DNA of 15,744 bases. It comes from DTU049 sp033809015 (lineage in GTDB: Bacteria > Bacteroidota > Bacteroidia > Bacteroidales > DTU049). The stretch lies in the NCBI GenBank assembly GCA_033809015.1, contig JAPXMM010000045.1, positions 1-15,744 of the forward strand. Direction: 5' to 3'. Below, piece after piece: positions 6,638 through 15,553 of this stretch. The notes under the pieces were generated by a model. The model was given only the letters and a program-made list of their open reading frames with translations. It was not told the DNA's origin and ran no database searches. Position numbers and translations under genes: made by a program. Numbering within the stretch: position 1 is the first letter of the stretch; the number at the start of each line of letters is the position of its first letter.

Positions 6638-8416
6638 TTAATTATTTTCTGTATTATTTTCTGACTTTGCCTTTGTTTCATAATAGCTTTCAAAAAAACC
6701 TAAGGCACAGTTATATTTATTATATTTTTCATTTTCAAAGTTTCTAATGATCTCAACCAGTTCTTCATAAGCATTTTTTACCTCAGGATATAGACGTTCA
6801 TGTATCACCAATTTTTCATTTATGAATGAAGCGAATTTTATCAATTCTTCAATAGATGAAATTCTGCGAGAAAGATTTCCCACATAGGACTTTTCAAATG
6901 ATTTAATAGGACAGTCGTCCCGCCATGCGGCAAATTGTCTGGCCATTATACCTAAATTCTTTCCCATGGCATAGCTTTTTGATTCTGTAATTTTCATAAG
7001 CGGATTATTTTTTTGTATGTTCATTAAAAAATAAAAATCATATTTTAAGGTTGCAAAACTTTTACTTCCTTCTCTAATATTGTATTCAACCTTATTAATA
7101 AATGTTGGTAATAATAAGGGATCATCATAATAGTTGTCAGTATAAATTTGAGGAAGTACTTTTAAGAGATGAGACTGAAATTTCTTTTTCTCTTTGCTTA
7201 CATCTCCGAATATATTCTTAAAACTTGATCCAATTTGTAAATTAATCTTTGATTTCATATTAGGAAATTCTGAGTTCGCTATGTTTTCAATTTCTATAGC
7301 TATATCTCTTATTTTTTTATTTACGAACTTTAAAAGACTTTTTTCCACATCAGAAACTTCAATCAAGTCAGCATATACACCGGCGGATGAGGCAGGAATA
7401 TTTGTAAATACAATATCAAATTTTACTGCATCGTCAAAATCGTTATTAACGAAATCTTTAAAGAAAAAATCAAAATCTTCACGTTCAATTGCAGCATCAA
7501 CAACATTATTTTCTTTATTGATCTCTTCTTTTATTTTATTATTCTGTGTATTTTTATTGCGCTCAAAAAAGTTAATAACTGATTCTGGAGTAAGCTTTTC
7601 TGAGTGAGGTAATGCTATAATGCCAATGCTTCCAAATCTTACAATCGGGCTTTCAGAAGCTTTACCAGCATACATTAAACTAATAATTTCATCTCTTGTA
7701 AATAATCTATTTTTATATTTATTTTTATCACTAAAACCAGGCGTTACACCACCTAATGTTTTATATAAATATTTATCTAATACAACTTTTTCACTTTCCG
7801 GATATTCTTTTACTAAGTTAATAATAAGATTGTTATCAATAACATCAATAATTTCGGGTATATCAAGCCAACGTTTCCCATCAAAATTAAAATGAATAAC
7901 AATAGATTTATGGGTATTCAAAAGATTTTCAATCTTTGAAATTTTATTTCTAAACTCATTTCTAAATTTCTGTATAAATATATTATCCATACCATTCGCA
8001 ACCTCTTCGCACAAAAGAAAAGAAGATTTATTTTCCCAATTTCCATGCATCCGATAATTGCCATTTTCTACTAAGTTCCCTTTCCCATCAGTATAGCAAG
8101 AATATACTATATCTCCCAGCAAATATCGTTTAGCTGAATCTTTTTTAGAGGTTTTAAAATTTAAATAATAAAGGCTATTCTTTTTATCCTCATCTAGTAT
8201 TTCTGATTTGTTTTCTAAATCGAAAAAGAATTCCTCTCCTTTGTCTATTACAGGAACTTCATAAAAAGTTGTAATTATTAAATTCCCCTCTTTATCTTTT
8301 TTTCTCGATAAAACATCAACATCTTTCATTACTTGAATAATCTGTTCATGATATTTCCATGCATTCTTATCCTGTCTGTAAAATTTACCTATCTGAAGTA
8401 CTGTATCTAAGCTCAT
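6638..8416 (-). CDS. cas8b: Cas8b (Csh1), Cascade large subunit
   Basis: Cas8b recognises the PAM and recruits Cas3. Large subunits diverge quickly. The call rests on position (between cas6 and cas7), length (592 residues, typical of Csh1) and the opening SLDTVLQIGKFYR, which is like Csh1/TM1802-type proteins. No zinc-binding cysteine cluster is visible. The C-terminal third is predicted helical and rich in charged residues. In some I-B systems an internal start inside cas8b yields a separate small subunit (Cas11); no gene for a small subunit exists in the operon, so this may apply here. The start ATG (8414-8416) lies 32 bases inside cas6. GC over 7261-7740 is about 29% by hand count. Confidence 0.9.
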   Translation of the reverse strand: MSLDTVLQIGKFYRQDKNAWKYHEQIIQVMKDVDVLSRKKDKEGNLIITTFYEVPVIDKGEEFFFDLENKSEILDEDKKNSLYYLNFKTSKKDSAKRYLLGDIVYSCYTDGKGNLVENGNYRMHGNWENKSSFLLCEEVANGMDNIFIQKFRNEFRNKISKIENLLNTHKSIVIHFNFDGKRWLDIPEIIDVIDNNLIINLVKEYPESEKVVLDKYLYKTLGGVTPGFSDKNKYKNRLFTRDEIISLMYAGKASESPIVRFGSIGIIALPHSEKLTPESVINFFERNKNTQNNKIKEEINKENNVVDAAIEREDFDFFFKDFVNNDFDDAVKFDIVFTNIPASSAGVYADLIEVSDVEKSLLKFVNKKIRDIAIEIENIANSEFPNMKSKINLQIGSSFKNIFGDVSKEKKKFQSHLLKVLPQIYTDNYYDDPLLLPTFINKVEYNIREGSKSFATLKYDFYFLMNIQKNNPLMKITESKSYAMGKNLGIMARQFAAWRDDCPIKSFEKSYVGNLSRRISSIEELIKFASFINEKLVIHERLYPEVKNAYEELVEIIRNFENEKYNKYNCALGFFESYYETKAKSENNTENN

Positions 8417-9212
8417 TTCTTATATTTTTTCTTATTTTTTCTTTCCATTCTTTCACCATCCCAAAACCCATGCTGTTTTTGCTGCCTATGCCTCCATCAT
8501 ATGCTATTCGCATCAGCTCCTCTGGTGCAGTCAACTGAAATCTGCAGTTATATCCACGCACTTTGCTCTCCTGTGGTGTATCAGCTTTGATAGTTACTAG
8601 CGAAGACTTAGGTTCTGATATTACTTTAAAGTAGAACGGTATATCCTCACCAGCCAGAGCATGACCATTGGCAGCTTGGTATTTATCTAAAAGATTTTGC
8701 TTGATTAGCTCGTTAGCCATTGGATGTGTGGGTGAGATGTACTCGTCGGTGCCGTTAGCTCTTTTGAGTGTGAGACAAATAGGTGAAATAGTCTCGAAAG
8801 TCATTGACTTTTGTAAGCTGGGAGGTGGTAACATCTCTATACTTTTCACAAGACAGCTGATTTTCACTTGTTTATTGCCTATAGTAAATGCTTGCTCTTT
8901 AAAAATGCCTTGAATAAATTCGCGTGTGCTGATCTCGGGTACAAATGAGATATACCATTCCATAGTATCAGACAATATTTTTAATTTGTCGCCTTGTAGC
9001 TGATATTGTGGAATTTGTAATCTAGAAAATGTGAATAATTTGAAAAGTTTTTTATCAGCTGTGTAGCCATTGTCATGCAGCCATTGAGAAAATTGCTCAT
9101 CAGATTTAGATAATATCTTGTAGATGACAGCCGAGCATTCGTATTGATAATTTATAGGTAGCCTGTCTCCATATTTGTATTTATCTATATATATTACTAA
9201 TTTAAACCTCAT
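8385..9212 (-). CDS. cas6: Cas6, crRNA-processing endoribonuclease
   Basis: Cas6 cuts the pre-crRNA within each repeat, leaving the 8-base handle. The 275-residue protein shows the N-terminal RAMP fold with H46 in FSQWLHDNGY, the position of the general base histidine of Cas6. Near the C-terminus is the glycine-rich RNA-binding loop GGIGSKNSMGFGMV. It is the first gene of the operon; its 3' end overlaps cas8b by 32 bases. Its composition stands out: 8461-8940 is about 42% GC by hand count, compared with about 29% in cas8b. The N-terminal part (9001-9060) looks more AT-rich, so the deviation is not uniform. The start is the ATG at 9210-9212, in an AT-only context without a Shine-Dalgarno sequence. 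Confidence 0.94.
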   Translation of the reverse strand: MRFKLVIYIDKYKYGDRLPINYQYECSAVIYKILSKSDEQFSQWLHDNGYTADKKLFKLFTFSRLQIPQYQLQGDKLKILSDTMEWYISFVPEISTREFIQGIFKEQAFTIGNKQVKISCLVKSIEMLPPPSLQKSMTFETISPICLTLKRANGTDEYISPTHPMANELIKQNLLDKYQAANGHALAGEDIPFYFKVISEPKSSLVTIKADTPQESKVRGYNCRFQLTAPEELMRIAYDGGIGSKNSMGFGMVKEWKEKIRKNIRNELRYSTSDR

Positions 9213-9261
9213 TTTAAATAAATTTTAAAAAATATTAAATCAAGATTAATTATTTGATGTG

Positions 9262-9269
9262 CAAACCTA
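9262..9269 (-). promoter_or_regulatory. Candidate -7 box for the cas operon
   Basis: The minus strand reads TAGGTTTG followed by CA, an exact fit to TAnnTTTG. The bases 19 positions upstream are TTTT and not TTTG, so the -33 element is weak or absent. The start would fall near 9255, giving a leader of about 43 bases to the cas6 ATG. The alternative is the TAAATTTG at 9346-9353, about 130 bases from cas6. Confidence 0.45.
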
Positions 9270-9539
9270 ATATAATTTTTTAAATAAAAAAAATTTAAAT
9301 AAAATATTTTTTTAAGGAAATTAAGTTGTCAAAATATGCAAAGAGCAAATTTATAAGGAATTTTTTATTTATTAACTTATATACTATAAGTAATTTATAT
9401 AATTTTATAAAAAATGTATTTATAAATAAATTTCATAACTACAATATAAAAGATATATAAGTAATGATTTTTTATTTAAAATACATCATACATTGATTAA
9501 AATTTTTTAAATATTTAATAATTGCCTTTGGCATAATAA

Positions 9540-9569
9540 TTGCTTATTTTGTTTTTTTATTTAACTTTA
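9540..9569 (+). promoter_or_regulatory. Candidate promoter of the DUF4139 gene
   Basis: TTG at 9540-9542, 19 bases, then TAACTTTA at 9562-9569, one base off the TAnnTTTG consensus. Transcription would start near 9576, leaving a very short untranslated leader before the ATG at 9586. Confidence 0.5.
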
Positions 9570-9585
9570 CCAAAAATATAATAAT

Positions 9586-11169
9586 ATGAGAAAAATTGTT
9601 TTAATATTATTTGTCATTCCTATAATGGCATTTAGTCAAAATATCGCTAAAGTAAACACAACCATTGATGAGGCAAAAGTATTTCTGAATGGCTCACAGA
9701 TCACAAGAATTGGTAATATAACTTTATCAAAAGGTGATAATAAAATAATCATCTCTAATCTACCTGATGATTTAAATGCTAAAACTGTCACTGTGAAAGG
9801 ACAGGGAGATTTCACTATACAAACTGTTAATACTGCTATTAATTATCTTTCTGATTGTGAAAATGATCCTAAATACAAGGTTTTAAAAGATTCTCTAAAG
9901 CTTTTGCAAAATAAAGTAGATATAAATAATTCTTACCTACAAGTTTATGCTGATGAAGAAGCTATGATAAAAGCTAATAAAACTATCGGTGGTACTCAAA
10001 ATGGCACTAATGTAGCTGAGCTTATTAAAGCTGCTGATTTTTTTCATAATAGATTGTTAGAAATTAAAACAAAAACTATTGAATTATCTAATCAAAATAG
10101 AGATTTGCAACTTGTAATCAATAAAATTCAAAATCAAATAGCCTCATATGAGGCTATAGCTAGACGTCCAATAGGTGAAATATCGATAAATATTTATGCA
10201 GACAAAGCTACTACAGGTAAACTAAGCGTAACTTATTTTACTAATTATGCCTCATGGATACCCAGCTATGACATCAGATTTACAGATTTAAATAAACCTA
10301 TAACTTTATTATTAAAAGGACAAATCAATCAAACTACTGGCGAAAATTGGCAAAATGCTAAAATTATTCTAAGCAGTTCTAATCCTACCATATCACAACA
10401 AAAACCTCAATTATATCCATGGTATCTCAGTGTCTATAGTCCTAGAAGATATGCAGAAACTGGAATCAGAGGACAAAGAGCAGAAGGTACGGTTGTTTAT
10501 GTAGAAGGTGTGAGAGTATTAGATAAATCACCAGCTCCTACAATGATGGCAACTAGCTATGAGACTCCAGTATCTATGGAATATACTTTGGAAGCCAGGA
10601 TAGATGTACCATCTAATCAAGAAAAATTAGTAAATATACAATCATACGAGATGCCAGCTAAATATTTATATTATACTGCACCCAAGGTAGATCCAGATGC
10701 ATTTTTGATAGCAAATATTTATGATTGGGGCAAAAACTATTTCTTAGATGGCATTGCAAATATCTATTATGAAAATAGCTTTATAGGCACTACAAATATC
10801 TCATCATATCAAGTAGAAGATACCATGCAGGTATCACTTGGCAGAGACAAAAGTGTAATTGTAAATAGAGATGTCATTAAAGATTCTACTGCTAAACAAG
10901 TCATAGGTTCAAAAGTGAAGTATAATAGAGCTTTCGAAATAACAGTGAGAAATAATAAAAAATATCCTATCGAAATAATTATCGAGGACCAATTGCCGAT
11001 ATCTCAGCAGAAAGAAATAGAAGTATCTGATATAGCAGTGGGCAACGGCAAAATAGACCCAGATACTAAAATAGTTACATGGAGATATACAATACAGCCG
11101 AGTGCTACGATAAAAACTACAATAAAGTATGTGGTTAAAAGTCCAAAAGAATTAAACTTGGCTTTGTGA
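9586..11169 (+). CDS. Secreted DUF4140/DUF4139 protein (mucoidy inhibitor MuiA family)
   Basis: The 527-residue protein starts with a Sec signal peptide (MRKIVLILFVIPIMAFSQ, cleavage probably before Q18), so it acts outside the inner membrane. Residues 20-90 match the N-terminal DUF4140 beta domain (DEAKVFLNGSQITRIGNITL). Residues 95-190 are helical and likely coiled-coil. Residues 195-525 match DUF4139, with SWIPSYDIRF (223-232), TGENWQNAKIILSSSNP (251-267) and a beta-rich C-terminal half. The biochemical role of the family is unknown; the name comes from a mucoidy phenotype in one homologue. The mid-protein linker carries IRGQRAEGTVVYVEGVRV (294-311), which looks like the plug motif of TonB-dependent receptors. 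It stands alone between the cas operon (divergent) and the tRNA (convergent, 11 bases away). Confidence 0.88.
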   Translation: MRKIVLILFVIPIMAFSQNIAKVNTTIDEAKVFLNGSQITRIGNITLSKGDNKIIISNLPDDLNAKTVTVKGQGDFTIQTVNTAINYLSDCENDPKYKVLKDSLKLLQNKVDINNSYLQVYADEEAMIKANKTIGGTQNGTNVAELIKAADFFHNRLLEIKTKTIELSNQNRDLQLVINKIQNQIASYEAIARRPIGEISINIYADKATTGKLSVTYFTNYASWIPSYDIRFTDLNKPITLLLKGQINQTTGENWQNAKIILSSSNPTISQQKPQLYPWYLSVYSPRRYAETGIRGQRAEGTVVYVEGVRVLDKSPAPTMMATSYETPVSMEYTLEARIDVPSNQEKLVNIQSYEMPAKYLYYTAPKVDPDAFLIANIYDWGKNYFLDGIANIYYENSFIGTTNISSYQVEDTMQVSLGRDKSVIVNRDVIKDSTAKQVIGSKVKYNRAFEITVRNNKKYPIEIIIEDQLPISQQKEIEVSDIAVGNGKIDPDTKIVTWRYTIQPSATIKTTIKYVVKSPKELNLAL

Positions 11170-11180
11170 GATGTGATTAG

Positions 11181-11252
<72 letters not shown>

Positions 11253-11263
11253 ATATTATTTTG

Positions 11264-11294
11264 CAAAGTTATGAAAAATTTTTTAATTGACAAA
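11264..11294 (-). promoter_or_regulatory. Promoter of the initiator tRNA gene
   Basis: On the minus strand TTTG (11291-11294), exactly 19 bases, then TAACTTTG (11264-11271): a perfect Bacteroidota primary-sigma promoter. The start would be only a few bases before the mature 5' end at 11252. This site calibrates the other promoter calls in the window. The rest of the gap up to 11526 shows nothing else I can identify. Confidence 0.8.
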
Positions 11295-11526
11295 ATTTTT
11301 TATTCTATTTTTTTACTTTCAAACTAAAAAGTCGAAAATATTATAAAATTATTAAATAGAAATAATCGTTTAGATAATGAATTTTTAAATATTACTTTAT
11401 ATTTTATGCTCGAATCAATACCGCATTGGGAAATGATTTGGAATAAGACAAAATTGTAATCACAGCGATTTTTTCTCAATATCTTATAATCTATAGCCTT
11501 GAAATCAGGTATTTTATTTTAAAATA

Positions 11527-13392
11527 TCAATATCCAAGATTTTTTAAGAGCTTCAATTTTTCTGCAGCATATTTACCATAATCTCCTTTAGGATCTAAAG
11601 ACAATAATTTCTCAAAATCTCGCTTTGCCGAGGCATAATCACTTTGATTCAAAAAAATAGTTCCTCTATAATAATATGCTTTTGTGTATTCAGGATGCAT
11701 ACTTATAACCTGATTCACATATTTCAAAGCTAAATCGTAATCACTTGTAGTATAATAAATATCTGCCAAATTAATTAATGGTAGATAATTAGTAGAATCT
11801 AATTCTATTACTTTCTGGTAATTTGCAATAGCTGAATCATATTCTTTAGCATCGTGATAGTAGGCGGCAAGATACAGATAATTTACTGCATTATTAGGAT
11901 TTAATTCTATAGCTTTATTGAAATCATTTAAGGCTAAATCTACTTTATTGAAATCAAAATTTATAATTCCTCTCAATAAATAATAAGAATCGTTCAATGA
12001 ATCATATTGTATAGCTTTTTTACAATCATTAATAGCTAATAAATATTCATCCAACGAATAATGTACGAGAGCTCTATTGTAATAAGCTTCTGCATAATCT
12101 GGCTTTAGCATAATAGCTTTACTCAAATCATTAATAGCTTTTTTCATATCACCTTTTGATGCATAACTATAACCACGGTAGTTATAAGCAGAGAAATTAT
12201 TACTATCTAAACTAATGACTTTATTGAAATCTTTGATAGCATCATCATATTTCTCATAGTTCATATAAAGTATTCCACGATTTAAATAAATTTGAAAAGG
12301 GTTAGGATTTATTTTGATAGCTTTTTTATATTCATTTAGAGCTAAATCATACTCTCCCATTTCTGCATAAGAAATCGCTTTATCAATATATATCACTATA
12401 TTATGTGGATCTATAGCTAGAGCTTTATTATAATAAAAAATAGCAGAATCATTTAGTAATTTTTCATTATATACCCTGCCGATAGCATCATAAGCTAAAG
12501 CATAATTACTATCAATTTCTAAAATAATTTTATAGATTTTCATAGCACTATCTAATAGATTATTATTCATATATATATCACTAATAAGAAAATATGAATC
12601 TATATCCTTTGGATTTATTTTTAGTTCTCGATTTAGAAAAATAATAGCAGTATCATAAATTGATTTTTCATAATAAATATACCCAATATTATAATTTAAG
12701 TTTGAGACTGTATCATTCAGCTCAATAGCTGTTTTATAAATTTTCAGAGCTTCGTCATATAGATTTTTATTCAAATAAATATATCCTTTAGAAATATAAC
12801 CTCTCATGTAATAAGGATTTATATTTAATAGTTTATCTACATAAATAAGTGCTGAATCATAATTATTATTTTCTAAAAAAATATTTGATTTTAGCAAATA
12901 ACTATAAGCAAAATCAGGACGTAGCTCTATGGCTTTATTATAATCTTTCAATGCATTTTGATAATTTTTTAGATAGAAATAAGCTAATCCATGAGCCAGA
13001 TAATCTAAATAATCAACTGGTTTAATAGAGATAGCTTTTTTAAAGCATTTTTCAGAAAATTTGTCATCAGCAATTTCTTTTTCTAAACTACATTTATAAA
13101 CAATAGCAGGTAAATAATTGGGATTAATAGATAAAATTTTATTATAACAATTCATAGCTTCATTATCACGATTGACTATATCTAGAGCATAAGCTTTCCA
13201 GAATAGAGCTAAAATATTTGCAGAATCTTTATCAATGATTTTATCTAAAATAATAATAGCAGAGTCATAATTATTAGCTTGTATGAGTCTAATGCCATCA
13301 TCTACTGTATAATCGTGATTTTGTGCACTCAATGGCAAAGTAAAAATGACAAAAACACTAAATATTAAATTAAACCAAAATAAATTTTTCAT
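11527..13392 (-). CDS. Exported TPR-repeat protein, 17 units
   Basis: The 621-residue protein has a signal peptide (MKNLFWFNLIFSVFVIFTLPLSAQ, cleavage probably after LSA). It is then an unbroken run of 17 tetratricopeptide units, all of 34 residues by manual division, from about residue 28 to 605, with the usual W/L/Y-G-Y-A-A-P spacing (for example KAIELNPNNAVNYLYLAAYY). It ends in a short tail GDYGKYAAEKLKLLKNLGY. No catalytic or membrane-anchor domain is visible, so a superhelical protein-binding scaffold in the periplasm or outside is likely; the partner is unknown. It lies 24 bases after the upstream TPR gene, with a Shine-Dalgarno AGGA (13398-13401) five bases before the ATG, so the two are probably co-transcribed. 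Its tail and N-terminal units resemble the neighbour, indicating an old tandem duplication. Confidence 0.92.
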   Translation of the reverse strand: MKNLFWFNLIFSVFVIFTLPLSAQNHDYTVDDGIRLIQANNYDSAIIILDKIIDKDSANILALFWKAYALDIVNRDNEAMNCYNKILSINPNYLPAIVYKCSLEKEIADDKFSEKCFKKAISIKPVDYLDYLAHGLAYFYLKNYQNALKDYNKAIELRPDFAYSYLLKSNIFLENNNYDSALIYVDKLLNINPYYMRGYISKGYIYLNKNLYDEALKIYKTAIELNDTVSNLNYNIGYIYYEKSIYDTAIIFLNRELKINPKDIDSYFLISDIYMNNNLLDSAMKIYKIILEIDSNYALAYDAIGRVYNEKLLNDSAIFYYNKALAIDPHNIVIYIDKAISYAEMGEYDLALNEYKKAIKINPNPFQIYLNRGILYMNYEKYDDAIKDFNKVISLDSNNFSAYNYRGYSYASKGDMKKAINDLSKAIMLKPDYAEAYYNRALVHYSLDEYLLAINDCKKAIQYDSLNDSYYLLRGIINFDFNKVDLALNDFNKAIELNPNNAVNYLYLAAYYHDAKEYDSAIANYQKVIELDSTNYLPLINLADIYYTTSDYDLALKYVNQVISMHPEYTKAYYYRGTIFLNQSDYASAKRDFEKLLSLDPKGDYGKYAAEKLKLLKNLGY

Positions 13393-13416
13393 AATATTCC
13401 TATTTAAAATAAAAAA

Positions 13417-15402
13417 TTAATATCCCATATTTTTAAGATTATTCAATACATTTATAGCATATTTGCCATAAGGTCCATTAGGATCTAAAATTACAATTTT
13501 ATTATAATAATTTTTAGCAGCTGAATAATTACCTTGTTCATAATAAATATTAGCGACATTATAATAAGCTACGACATAGTCTGGATTAAGCTCAATAGCT
13601 TTTTGATAATATTTTAGAGCATTATCATATTGTTCCTGGTCAAAATAAATATTTCCGAGCATATTATAAGCCAAATAATAATCTGGATATAAATCTATAG
13701 CTTTGTTAAGGTCGCTCAGAGCATTATCAAAATCTTTAGAAAAACGATAAGCTATAGCTCTATGATAATAGATATAAGCAGCTGTAGAGTCCATATCAAT
13801 ACATTTAGTAAAATCTTTAATTGCATTACTGTAATCTTTAGAATTTTTATATGTAATAGCTCTCATGAAATATCCATCTACATCATTAGGATCTAACTCT
13901 ATTACTTTATTAAAATCATTTATTGCCAAAATATATTGTTCCATTGCATTTAATATAGTACCTCTATTATAGTATGCCTCTAAATATTGGGGATCCAATT
14001 TAATAGCTTGTGTGAGATCTTGTAATGCTTTTTCATATTTATTAGTATAATAATATGCCATGCCTCTATTCAAATAAGCACTACTATAATTAGGATTTAT
14101 TTTAATAGCTTTACTAAAATCCTTAATAGCTAAATCGAATTTTTCTAAATTATAATAACAAACACCCCTTATATTGTAAGCATTTTCATTATCAGGGCCC
14201 AATTTAATTGCCATATTCATATCATTGATAGCCAAATCAAATTGTTTCAGCATTCTATAAGAATAACCACGATTGAAATATGCAGATTTGAAATCTGGAC
14301 TTAGCTCGATAGCTTTAGTGAAGTCTATAATAGCACTATTATATCCTTTTAAATTCAAATAAACCAGTCCTCTATGATTGTGCAGATATGCATTAGGGTT
14401 CGTTTCTATAGCTGCATTATAATCTTTAAGGGCATTCTCATAATCTTCATTATCTAAATAAATAGAAGCTCTAAAATAATAAGCAACTTTATAATCTGGT
14501 TTGATTTCTAAAATTTTATTTAAATCTTCTAAAGCAGCTGGAGTATTATCATCATCATAAAAAGTTGTTGCTCTATTCAGATAATAATATGGCTTATTGG
14601 GATTCAGCTCTATTGCTTTAGTATAATACTTAATAGCATTATTATTGTCATCTAATTCTTTATAAATATCACCTAATCTATTATAAGCATCAGCAAATTG
14701 TGGATTAATCTCAATAGCTTTTTGTAAATCATCCATTGCCTCACTATATTTGTCTTCATAATCATATGTAATAGCCCTATTATAATAAGCTAAAACAGAA
14801 TTAGGGAAAATCTCTATAGACTTATTAAAATTTTCTTTAGCAGATTTATAATTATTAATATTCCGATATGATATCCCATTGAAATAATATGTGAAAGGAT
14901 TAGAAGAATTTATCTTAATAGCATTATTATAATGTTTAATAGCTAATTTATAATTACCATCTAGAAAATAAGCATACCCCTTACCTACAAAATCCCAATA
15001 AGTTACTGGAGAAATAGAATAAATTTTTGCTAACAAATTTTTAATATCATTTTCATAAATAGAGTCATCCATAGCATCTAAAACTTTTACCTTAAAAGAT
15101 AAAGGCAAAATATTCTCGGGATAAAAGCTAAGAGTTTTATCAATAAGAGACAAAGCAGTATCATATTTATCCATTTCACAATAAATATAAGCTTTAAAAG
15201 AATTTGCAAGCAAATTATTAGGTTCGTTAATTATAATTTCATCTAATATTAGAATAGAACTATCATAATTCGCCTTAATCAGATAATTAAGAGCTTCATT
15301 AAAATTTTTGTCATCATACGATTGTGCATAAAATTTCACATTAATACATGAAAAAAGAATAAAAATTGTAAAAAAGAATTTTGCTAAATAACTTGTTTTC
15401 AT
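13417..15402 (-). CDS. Exported TPR-repeat protein, 18 units
   Basis: The 661-residue protein has an N-terminal signal (MKTSYLAKFFFTIFILFSC..., either cleaved after FYA or, less likely, a lipoprotein at C19 because LFSC is a poor lipobox). After that come 18 TPR units from about residue 29. Most are 34 residues; the third is about 37 (it contains DSIYENDIKN) and the tenth 33. Central units are close to the TPR consensus (AYYNRGxxYxxxxxYxxAIxDFxKAIELDP). The tail PYGKYAINVLNNLKNMGY matches that of the downstream gene. It is the first gene of the pair. Upstream there is a TATTTTTG box at 15435-15442. No enzymatic domain is seen. Confidence 0.92.
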   Translation of the reverse strand: MKTSYLAKFFFTIFILFSCINVKFYAQSYDDKNFNEALNYLIKANYDSSILILDEIIINEPNNLLANSFKAYIYCEMDKYDTALSLIDKTLSFYPENILPLSFKVKVLDAMDDSIYENDIKNLLAKIYSISPVTYWDFVGKGYAYFLDGNYKLAIKHYNNAIKINSSNPFTYYFNGISYRNINNYKSAKENFNKSIEIFPNSVLAYYNRAITYDYEDKYSEAMDDLQKAIEINPQFADAYNRLGDIYKELDDNNNAIKYYTKAIELNPNKPYYYLNRATTFYDDDNTPAALEDLNKILEIKPDYKVAYYFRASIYLDNEDYENALKDYNAAIETNPNAYLHNHRGLVYLNLKGYNSAIIDFTKAIELSPDFKSAYFNRGYSYRMLKQFDLAINDMNMAIKLGPDNENAYNIRGVCYYNLEKFDLAIKDFSKAIKINPNYSSAYLNRGMAYYYTNKYEKALQDLTQAIKLDPQYLEAYYNRGTILNAMEQYILAINDFNKVIELDPNDVDGYFMRAITYKNSKDYSNAIKDFTKCIDMDSTAAYIYYHRAIAYRFSKDFDNALSDLNKAIDLYPDYYLAYNMLGNIYFDQEQYDNALKYYQKAIELNPDYVVAYYNVANIYYEQGNYSAAKNYYNKIVILDPNGPYGKYAINVLNNLKNMGY

Positions 15403-15434
15403 AATTAAAAATATTAAAATTGGTTATTAATTAA

Positions 15435-15442
15435 CAAAAATA
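15435..15442 (-). promoter_or_regulatory. Candidate -7 box for the TPR gene pair
   Basis: The minus strand reads TATTTTTG, fitting TAnnTTTG, about 33 bases before the ATG at 15402. The nearest upstream TTG (15454-15456) is only 11 bases away instead of about 19, so support is partial. Confidence 0.4.
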
Positions 15443-15553
15443 TATAATTTTTTCAATAAAATGAATAATTAAAAATTAAAATTTAAATATTAAAAGTATT
15501 ATTTTTTCAAAATGTTTAAAGGGGGGTTCGAGGTTAAATAGTTTTGAGAAGAG

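Larger units (their letters stand above)
9213..9585. other. AT-rich divergent intergenic region between the cas operon and the DUF4139 gene
   Basis: This 373-base stretch has long A and T runs, no convincing coding frame and no RNA gene that I can see. It must hold the promoters for cas6 (leftward) and the DUF4139 gene (rightward); candidates are listed separately. A segment at 9324-9344 (GTTGTCAAAATATGCAAAGA) resembles the leader segment 117-134 (GTCGTCAATGTGCAAAGA) in the same orientation. A second leftward TAAATTTG box lies at 9346-9353, without a visible upstream TTG at the right distance. Confidence 0.6.

Noticed and set aside
7194..7607. A 137-codon plus-strand open frame opposite cas8b
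   Set aside because: It lies wholly antisense to cas8b and is rich in S, L, I and F, as expected from the complement of an AT-rich, charged coding strand. No promoter is seen.
9213..9585. A second CRISPR array or remnant repeat upstream of cas6
   Set aside because: No stretch resembles the 30-base repeat; the similarity to the leader is limited to a short promoter-like segment.
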